A stretch of DNA of 7,086 nucleotides from JBAYVY01 sp041674345 (lineage in GTDB: Bacteria > Planctomycetota > Phycisphaerae > Phycisphaerales > Zrk34), in the NCBI GenBank assembly GCA_041674345.1, contig JBAYVY010000194.1, positions 1-7,086 on the forward strand. The letters are read 5' to 3'. Of the stretch, positions 1 to 6,700 are shown piece by piece (position 1 is the stretch's first letter; the number at the start of each line of letters is the position of its first letter). A program made the translations under genes and the position numbers. The notes beneath the pieces are model-generated. The model did no database searches and was not told where the DNA came from. It saw only the letters and a list, made by a program, of their open reading frames with translations.

Positions 1-33
1 CATCCCCAGCCGGTCCCGTTCCTTGAGATTCAT
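1..33 (-). CDS. Transposase-like protein, N-terminal 11 codons only (runs off the left edge)
   Basis: Reading leftward from ATG at 33-31 gives MNLKERDRLGM, open to the edge. Short charged starts of the form M-x-x-K-[ED]-x-[DE]-R-L occur at the beginning of transposases that open with a helix-turn-helix domain, notably ISNCY/IS1202-type integrase-core proteins; this resemblance is from memory and rests on 11 residues. Support for the start comes from a GGAG ribosome binding site nine bases upstream and from the repeat structure typical of an IS end just outside it. The gene diverges from panD. Function is inferred from context and is the least certain part of this call. Confidence 0.45.
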   Translation of the reverse strand, partial: MNLKERDRLGM

Positions 34-35
34 TC

Positions 36-61
36 GAAGTGTCTCCATATGGGGACACTTC
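36..61. repeat. 26-bp near-perfect palindrome at the IS end
   Basis: The arms GAAGTGTCTCCAT (36-48) and ATGGGGACACTTC (49-61) are inverted copies, matching at 12 of 13 positions with no spacer. The single mismatch pairs T44 with G53 on the + strand (a wobble in RNA) and A with C on the - strand. The right arm is also the beginning of tandem repeat copy A, so the left arm is in effect a third, inverted half-copy. It may be a transposase-binding site, an RNA hairpin that hides the ribosome binding site, or both. Confidence 0.8.
42..46 (-). promoter_or_regulatory. Ribosome binding site of the leftward transposase-like gene
   Basis: On the - strand this reads GGAGA, with nine bases between GGAG and the ATG at 33. 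It sits inside the 36-61 palindrome. The only base pair breaking the palindrome (44 against 53) is the one that makes this arm GGAG, whereas the other arm, read on the + strand, has GGGG. In a - strand transcript crossing the whole palindrome, the site would be largely paired. Confidence 0.5.
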
Positions 62-98
62 TACCTGAGTCCGATGGGGACATTTCTATCTGAGTTCC
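49..98 (+). repeat. Two tandem copies of a 24-25-bp repeat
   Basis: Copy A (49-72) and copy B (74-98) both start ATGGGGACA and end in CTGAGT(T)CC. They differ by two substitutions (C58/T83 and C64/T89) and a one-base T indel, and their starts are 25 bp apart, a spacing that puts them roughly on the same DNA face. Direct repeats like these near an IS tip usually serve as transposase-binding sites. Copy B lies closest to the proposed outer end. Confidence 0.8.
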
Positions 99-116
99 TA
101 CAACTTTTCTCTACCA

Positions 117-146
117 TTCGACCCCATAAGCCAATATGACTATAAT
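117..146 (+). promoter_or_regulatory. Promoter for panD (sigma-70 type)
   Basis: A perfect -10 hexamer TATAAT lies at 141-146. The -35 region is poor: the best candidate is TTCGAC at 117-122, at an 18-bp spacing. A TG at 137-138 is one base too far for a textbook extended -10. Transcription would begin near 152-153, giving a leader of about 43 nt before the ATG at 196. This leader is C-rich and could form a small GGGGC/GCCCC hairpin (149-153 with 161-165). The proposed IS tip ends only about 15 bp left of the -35 position, so the insertion may have removed or supplied upstream control sequence. Confidence 0.6.
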
Positions 147-184
147 CTGGGGCTTTCTCCGCCCCCGGACCCCGCCCCCCGGCC

Positions 185-189
185 AAGGA
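185..189 (+). promoter_or_regulatory. Ribosome binding site of panD
   Basis: AAGGA lies six bases before the ATG at 196. This selects 196 over the in-frame ATG at 136, which lies upstream of the predicted transcription start, and over the in-frame ATG at 214, which would remove conserved N-terminal residues. Confidence 0.7.
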
Positions 190-195
190 TCGTCC

Positions 196-594
196 ATGTT
201 GCGTAAGTTCCTGATGAGCAAGATTCACCGCGCCACCGTGACGCACTGCGACGTGGATTACGTCGGGTCGATCACCATTGACGCCGACCTGCTCCGCGTC
301 ACCGGCATCCGTCCCAGCGAATGCGTCCTGGTCGCCGATTGCGACAACGGCAACCGCTTTGAAACCTACGTCTTCGAGGGTGAATCCGGCACCGGCGTCA
401 TCGGCGTCAATGGGGCCGCCGCGCTGCTTACCGCCGTCGGTCACAAACTCATCATCTGCGCCTTCGCCCAGCTCCAGTCCCACGAGATCGACGCCCACCA
501 GCCCCGCATCGCCATCGTTGATGACCAAAACCGCATCACGCAAACCCTGCGATACAACCGCCAGATCAGCGAACAGGCGGGAGCGAGGGATTAG
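196..594 (+). CDS. panD: Aspartate 1-decarboxylase (pyruvoyl-dependent, PanD)
   Basis: PanD converts L-aspartate to beta-alanine and CO2 in the cytoplasm; beta-alanine is then joined to pantoate to make pantothenate, the precursor of coenzyme A. The 132-residue product aligns from its first residue with the E. coli enzyme (MLRKFLMSKIHR against MIRTMLQGKLHR). The Gly24-Ser25 self-cleavage site sits in YVGSITID; cleavage would give a 24-residue beta chain and a 108-residue alpha chain whose Ser25 becomes the pyruvoyl group. Lys9, Arg54 (in NGNRFETY), Tyr58 and Asn72 (in GVNGAA), the residues used for substrate binding, processing and catalysis, are all present at the E. coli numbering. Length is typical, with a few extra C-terminal residues. 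It appears to be transcribed alone, from a TATAAT promoter, with a palindrome directly after its TAG stop. No other pantothenate gene is visible. The identification is secure. Confidence 0.97.
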   Translation: MLRKFLMSKIHRATVTHCDVDYVGSITIDADLLRVTGIRPSECVLVADCDNGNRFETYVFEGESGTGVIGVNGAAALLTAVGHKLIICAFAQLQSHEIDAHQPRIAIVDDQNRITQTLRYNRQISEQAGARD

Positions 595-627
595 GGGAAG
601 AGGCAAAGCCGGCTTTGCCTCTTCCCC
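594..627 (+). terminator. 34-bp perfect palindrome after panD, probable terminator or 3'-end hairpin
   Basis: GGGGAAGAGGCAAAGCC (594-610) is followed with no spacer by its exact reverse complement (611-627). In RNA this would form a stem of about 15 bp closed by a four-base loop. The first G is the last base of the panD stop codon. No T-run follows directly (the next bases are AGCCCCCGCCCC, and TTCTTTT comes 13 bases after the stem), so it is not a canonical intrinsic terminator. It may instead protect the 3' end or act in both directions. Its position between panD and the tRNA promoter suits transcript separation. Confidence 0.6.
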
Positions 628-650
628 AGCCCCCGCCCCTTCTTTTCCGA

Positions 651-656
651 TACAAT
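651..656 (+). promoter_or_regulatory. Possible -10 element for tRNA-Val (and the downstream synthase)
   Basis: TACAAT (five of six matches to TATAAT) ends nine bases before the mature tRNA, so transcription would begin at about 662-664 with almost no 5' leader. No recognisable -35 hexamer lies 16-18 bp upstream, where the DNA is a C-rich run. The call rests on the hexamer and its position only. Confidence 0.35.
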
Positions 657-665
657 CGGCGCATC

Positions 666-739
666 GGGCGATTAGCTCAGTTGGCTAGAGCGCCTCCTTT
701 ACACGGAGGAAGTCGTGGGTTCGAGTCCCTCATCGCCCA
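666..739 (+). tRNA. tRNA-Val, anticodon UAC
   Basis: The 74-nt cloverleaf folds fully. The acceptor stem pairs GGGCGAT (666-672) with ATCGCCC (732-738), followed by discriminator A739. The D stem pairs GCTC (675-678) with GAGC (688-691), with GG in the loop. The anticodon stem pairs CCTCC (693-697) with GGAGG (705-709) around the loop TTTACAC, placing anticodon TAC at 700-702, which reads GUA and probably other valine codons by wobble. The T arm is GTGGG, loop TTCGAGT, CCCTC, with one T-T mismatch (716/730). The 3' CCA is not encoded (T740 follows A739), so it must be added after processing. The short distance to the next coding start suggests a shared primary transcript. Confidence 0.97.
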
Positions 740-772
740 TTGAATCCGCAACCTTTGACGAACTGAACCGCC
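740..772 (+). other. 33-nt junction between tRNA-Val and the glucan synthase start
   Basis: This stretch contains an in-frame TGA (764-766) that closes the synthase frame upstream, no convincing Shine-Dalgarno sequence and no usable promoter. A TTGACG at 755-760 has no matching -10 at the right spacing. If the tRNA is trimmed by RNase Z after A739, the synthase mRNA would begin at about 740 with a 33-nt leader. Confidence 0.45.
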
Positions 773-3700
773 TTGGCAGGTTTCAAATCCATACTCCAAC
801 TGTTCCGATCCACCAGCCCGGTCGCGCCGCCCGGTTCCTTCACGCTGGACGAATCACCACACGTCGGCGAATTGTTCGGTGCCGACCAACTGGCTCGTCA
901 TGCACGACACGTCGCCGAGTCGCACATCGTCGGCGATGCCGCCGGCCCCGAATCGCTCCTGCCCAAACTGCGTGATGACGACCGCGTCATCCGTGAAACC
1001 TGCAAGCTGCTGTCCGATGCGCTGGCGAGCAACCTGCGCCTCGCGCCCGCCGCCGAGTGGCTTCTTGACAACGCCTACCTCATCGAAGAACAGATCGTGC
1101 TGGCGCGGCACCACCTGCCCCGCGATTACAGCTTGCAACTGCCCCACCTGCTCCAAGGCCCCCGCGCGGGCTTGCCGCGCGTTTACGACATCGCCGTCGA
1201 ACTGATTTCACACACCGACGGTCGCTTCGATGAAAACGATCTGTCTCATTTTCTCGCCGCATACCAGCAAGTCACCGTCCTTCGCCTGGGCGAACTGTGG
1301 GCCGTTCCGATCATGGTGCGACTGGCGCTGGTCAACAGCATCCGCCACGTCGCCCATCGCCTGGCGCATAATCGCCGCCAGCGCGACCTGGCGGCGCGCT
1401 GGGCCAAGCGATTCATCGACCTGGCGAAGAATGATCCGAAAAAGCTCATCGTCGCGCTGGCCGACCTGGTCACCGCCGATCTGCCGATGACCCGCCCGTT
1501 CGTTTCCGAGCTGACCATCCGTCTTCAAGGCCGGCATCCCTCGCTGGGGCTGGTGATTCAGTGGCTGGAACACGAACTGGCCGATCAGGGCCGCGGCATT
1601 GAACAGGTGTTGCACAGCGAAAGCCAGGCCGCCGCGTCGGACCAAGCGTCCATCGCCAACAGCATCACCGGCTTGCGCAGCGTCAGTTCCGTCGATTGGG
1701 CGAAGTTCATCGAAACCCACAGCGCTGTCCATGTCGCGCTGCGCGACGATCCCGCCGCCGTGTATGCCCGGATGGACTTCCACACCCGCGACGCCTATCG
1801 CCACGTCATCGAACAACTGCGCCATCGCTGCGATCAAACCGAACAGCGGATCGCCGAACACGCCGTCGCGCTGGCGCGACAGGCCCGCGAAATCAACGCC
1901 GACGACCCCCGCCTCTCGCATGTCGGTTACTACCTGATCGGCGACGGTCGCGTCCGACTCGAAAATCGCCTCGGCTATCGTCCGACCTGGGGCGAACGGT
2001 TCCGTCGAAGTTGCAAGCGACATCCCGCCCCGCTCTACGCCGGCTCCATCGCACTGCTCTCGCTTCCGATCGCCGCGCCGATCATTGACTGGGCCGTCGC
2101 CGCCGACACGCCCGCCCCGATGCTCGCCGCCGTCGCCGCGCCGTTGTTGCTGCTGGTCACGCAATGCGCGATCGCGCTGGCGAACCGGCTGGTCACCGCC
2201 GTCATCCCGCCCCGCATTCTGCCGCGGATGGACTACTTCGACGCCGTGCCCGACGATCGGCGAACCGTCGTCGCAATCCCCGCATTGCTGACCAGCCGCG
2301 AACAGGCGCGTGAACTGGCCGACGCCCTTGAAGTGCGATATCTGGGCAATCGTGACCCGACCTTCAGTTTCGCGCTGCTCACCGATTTCCCCGATGCTCC
2401 GACCGAAACGCAGCCGGATGACGACGCCCGGCTCGCCGAGGCCGTCGATGCCGTTCGCCGGCTGAACGACAAATACGATCGCGCCGGTTCGCCGTTCTTC
2501 CTCTTCCATCGTCCGCGCCGCTGGAACCCGTCCGAGGGCGTCTGGATGGGCCGCGAACGCAAGCGAGGCAAAATCACCGACTTCAACCGCCTGCTCGCCC
2601 ACGACGACCGCACGCCCTTCTCCGTCATCGAAGGCGACCCCACCCGCCTGCGCGGCACGCGATACGTCATCGTCCTTGATTCCGACACGCAACTGCCCCC
2701 GCAATCCGCCTGGAAACTCGTCGGCACGCTCGCCCATCCGCTCAACGAAGCGCACATCGACCCCGACCGCCGCATCGTCGATCGCGGCTACGGTCTGCTC
2801 CAGCCCCGCGTCTCCTGTTCCCTTACCGGCACAAGTCGCTCGCGCTACGCCCGCCTGTTCTCCGGCGACACCGGCATCGACCCCTACACCCGTGCCGTCT
2901 CCAACCTCTACCACGATCTTTTCGACAATGCCTCCTTCATCGGCAAGGGCATCTTCGATGTCCGCGCTTTCGATGTCTGCCTCGCCGACCGCTTCCCCGA
3001 CAACACCATCCTCAGCCACGATCTGCTGGAGGGCTGCTACACCCGCTGCGGGTTTGTCAGCGATGTCGAACTCATCGAAGACCACCCCGCCCGTTACACC
3101 GCCGACATGGCGCGCCGCCACCGCTGGGTGCGCGGCGACTGGCAGATCATGCGATGGTGCTTCGCCCGTGTACCGGGCCGGTGGCGTATTTCCGACAACT
3201 TGCGCCGCAGCATCCTGCCCATCGCCGTCGTCACCCTGTTCGCCGTCGCATGGCTGGTCATGCCACGCCCGCTTGGTTGGACGCTCATCGCGCCGGCGTT
3301 GATCCTGTTGCCCGCCGCGGCGAACGCCTTCGTCGCCTTGCTGCGAAAGCCCGAACGTTCCCGCTGGCCCCTGCATCTTCGCCGTGAATCCCAAAGGCAA
3401 CTGCTCCAGTTTTCGCAGGTCGCGTTGTCGCTGGTGTTCCTGCCTTTTGAAGCCGCGAACCATCTCGACGCCATCGCCAAAACATGCTGGCGAAAACTCA
3501 TTTCCCATCGTCATCTGCTCCAGTGGCAAACCGCCGACGACGCCGATCGCAGCGCCGCCGTCTCCCTCGCCGGCGTGACGCTGGCCATGTCCGTCGCCCC
3601 CGCGTTCGCCGTCGCGCTCGCCATCGCCGTCGCTCAATTCCATCCCGCCGCCCTGCCCGTCGCCCTGCCGCTGCTGGTCGCCTGGTTCCTCTCGCCGCTC

Positions 3701-6700
3701 GCCGCATGGTGGCTCAGTCGTCCGCCGCACACCGAACAGTTCCATTTCGCCCGGCGTGATGTTCGCTTCCTCCGTCAACTCGCCCGCCGAACCTGGCACT
3801 TTTACGAACACTTCATCACCGACCAAACGCACTGGCTTCCGCCTGACAATTACCAGCGGCGACCGGTCGCGCATCTGGCCACGCACACCAGCCCCACCAA
3901 CATCGGCATGGCCGCGCTGTGCAATCTCGCCGCGCTCGACTTCGGCTACATTTCCTCCGCCGCGCTCCTCGAACGCACCGGCAAAATGTTCGACACCCTC
4001 GACCGGCTCGACCGGTACCGCGGCCACTTCTACAACTGGTACGACATCCAAACCCTCCAACCCCTGCCCCCCCGCCTGATCTCCACCGTTGACAGCGGCA
4101 ACTTCTGCGTCTGGCTCATCGTCCTCGCGCAAGGCCTCCGCGATCTGCCGCATCAACCCCTCCTCCCCCCCGAATGGTTCGCCGGCCTGCGTGACACCGC
4201 GTCGGTCCTTCACGATGAAATCGCCGCTGACAATCCGCCGCCCGCCAAATTGAACGACGCTCTGAACATTGTGTTTCATTCCGCCGCGCCCATCGACCTC
4301 TCCGAAACCCGCGCCCTGCTCGATCGCCTGCACACCGCGCTGGCCGCCGCCGATGCTCCCTCATCCGGCGAGGCACGCACATGGTTCAACGCGTTCCGCG
4401 ATCAGTGCGATCAACTCCGCGATGAACTATCCCACTTCATCCCCTGGCCCGTTCCCACCGAAGCCGATCTCACCTCCCTCGCCCGCGCCCTCGCCTCCGC
4501 CGGTGTCGCCGTCGATCCGTCGCACATCAACGAACTGGTCCACGACCTGTGTCACATCCCCACGATCCACGCATGGTCGCAATTTCATCATCGCCATGCC
4601 GACATCCTCGCGCGACTGCGCCCCGATGATTCGCTCGCATGGGTTCGCACCATCGCCGATCAATCGCAACTCGTCAGCGATCGCGCCCGCCACCGCATCG
4701 ACACCCTTTCGCAATTGCAACTGCGCTGCCGCGACCTGGCCGCCGCCGATTACCGATTCCTCTTCAATCCCCGCCTCAAACTCTTCTCCATCGGCTACCA
4801 CACCGACCGCCGCCAACTCGACGTCGGCCACTACGACCTGCTCGCCACCGAACCGCGTCTGGCCAGCTACATCGCCATCGCCCAAAACCAAGTCCCCCTC
4901 GAACACTGGTTCCAACTCCGCCGAACACTTACCCCCGTCGGTCGCTCCGCCGCCCTGGTTTCATGGAGCGGCTCCATGTTCGAGTACCTCATGCCCCTGC
5001 TGGTCATGCCCACCTTCCGCGCCACCCTTCTCGACGAAACCTGCCGCGCCGCCGTCGCCGCGCACATCGAACACGGACGCGCCTTCAACATCCCCTGGGG
5101 CGTCAGCGAGTCGGGCTACAACCTCGTCGATGCCCACTTCAACTACCAATACCGCGCCTTCGGCGTACCCGCGCTCGGCCTCAACCGCGGCCTCACCGAC
5201 GACCTGGTCATCGCACCCTACGCCGCCGCGCTCGCCCTCATGGTCCGCCCCGACGCCGCGCTCCAAAATCTCCGCGCCATGTCCAAACTCGGCTTCATCG
5301 GCCCCTGCGGCCTCTACGAAGCCGTCGATTATTCCCCGCGACGACTCCCCGAAGGCCGCTCCCACGCCGTCGTCGAATCCTTCATGGCGCACCACGTCGG
5401 CATGACCCTGCTCTCCCTCACCAGCGCCCTGTTTGATCGCCCCATGCAACGCCGCTTCGTCGCCGAGCCGGAGTTCCGCTCCGCTCTGTTGCTCCTGCAA
5501 GAGCGCGTCCCCAACGTCGAACCCACGCTCTCCACCCTCGAACTTCAGTCCAGGGAAAGCGAAACGCGCCACAGCCCCGCCGACACACGACCCGCCATGC
5601 GCATCCACACCAACCCGTCCACGCTCGCGCCCGAAATCGCCCTGCTCGGCAACAGCCGATACAGTGTCATGCTCTCCATCGCCGGCGGCGGTTACAGCCG
5701 CTGGAACGATCTGGCCCTCACCCGATGGCGCGCCGACCGTACGCAAGACCACTTCGGCCAGTTCTGCTACCTCCGCGATCTCGACCGCCGCAACGTCTGG
5801 TCCGTCGCACACCAGCCCCTCTGCAAACCCGCCGACCACTACCAAGCCATCTTTTCACAGGGCCGCGTCGAATACATCCGCGCCGACGATCAGATCGAAA
5901 CCCACACGCAAATCAGCGTCTCCCCCGAAGACGATGTTGAAGTCCGTCTCGTCAAAATCCGCAATCTTTCCCGTCTCACCCGCCGCATCGAACTGACGAC
6001 CTACGGCGAGGTCGTGCTCGCACATCCCGCCGCCGACGCCGCCCATCGCGCGTTCAGCAACCTGTTCATCGAATCGCGACTGCTCCCCGACGCCGGCGCG
6101 ATCCTTTTTTCACGCCGCCCGCGCGCCGCCGATGAAACCCCGCCGTTCATGTTCCATCTCACCACCGGCGACGACGTCTGGTCCGCCCCCAGTTACGAAA
6201 CCGATCGCGCCGTGTTCGTCGGCCGCAACCGCACGCCCCGCGATCCCGCCGCCATGACCAAGCCAGGCCCGCTCACCAACTCCGCCGGAGCGGTCATCGA
6301 CCCGGTCATGTCCATCCGCCGCGTCGTCGCTCTCGAACCCGGTCAGCAGGCCGAACTGCTCATCGTCACCGGCGTCGCCGCGACGCGCGACGCCGCCGAA
6401 TCTCTCATCGCCAAGTACACCGACCGACGCCTCGGCGAACGCGCCTACGAAACCGCATGGACCCACAACCAGGCCATCCTCCAGCAAATCGGCGCCTCCG
6501 CCTCCGACGCCCTGCTCTTCAATCAACTCGCCGCCTCGCTGGTCTATCCCGACGCCACCTTCCGCGCCGCCGCCTCGGTCATCGCCCGCAACCGCCAAAG
6601 CCAGGCCGGTCTCTGGGCGCAGTCCATCAGCGGCGATCTGCCCGTCATCCTGCTCACCCTCCGCGGCGACGGCGGCATGGAACTGCTGGCCCAAACCGTC

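Larger units (their letters stand above)
1..102 (-). mobile_element. Probable terminal segment of an insertion sequence (rest lies left of the window)
   Basis: Three things suggest an IS end: the start of a leftward transposase-like gene at 33, a near-palindrome at its 5' side, and two tandem copies of a repeat starting ATGGGGACA between that gene and panD. Read inward from panD, the sequence begins TGTAGGAACTCAG at base 102 and then runs through two TGTCCCC blocks. A terminal TG/TGT and several internal repeat copies near the tip are known in several IS families, such as IS21-like and ISNCY/IS1202-like elements. The outer boundary at about 102 is inferred from the TGT and the end of repeat similarity. 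The other end and any target duplication are outside the window, so the family is not assigned. The stretch appears less GC-rich than the genes to its right. Confidence 0.5.

Noticed and set aside
149..165. Riboswitch or attenuator in the panD leader
   Set aside because: Only a 5-bp GGGGC/GCCCC stem is visible in a leader of about 43 nt, too short and simple for a known regulatory RNA class.
136..195. A 20-residue N-terminal extension of PanD from ATG 136
   Set aside because: That ATG lies upstream of the TATAAT box, so it would not be in the transcript. The extension has no counterpart in the family, and ATG 196 has its own AAGGA.
61..606. A 181-codon - strand frame opposite panD
   Set aside because: It spans the panD palindrome, the whole of panD, its promoter and part of the IS end, and has no recognisable motif.
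1208..4333. A 1041-codon open frame on the - strand
   Set aside because: It lies wholly opposite the glucan synthase, whose + strand frame shows ordered family motifs. Its product is a Gly/Val/Asp/Glu/Arg-rich low-complexity sequence with no recognisable domain. It is a by-product of high GC and strong third-position C bias.
4269..5405. A 378-codon + strand frame in another phase
   Set aside because: Its product is almost entirely Pro/Ser/Thr/Ala, as expected from reading C-rich codons out of phase, and it overlaps the conserved glycoamylase-like domain of the synthase.
4961..5845. Long - strand frames here and at 6110-7027
   Set aside because: Both are antisense shadows of the synthase, with biased Gly/Val/Glu/Ala composition and no ribosome binding site or domain.
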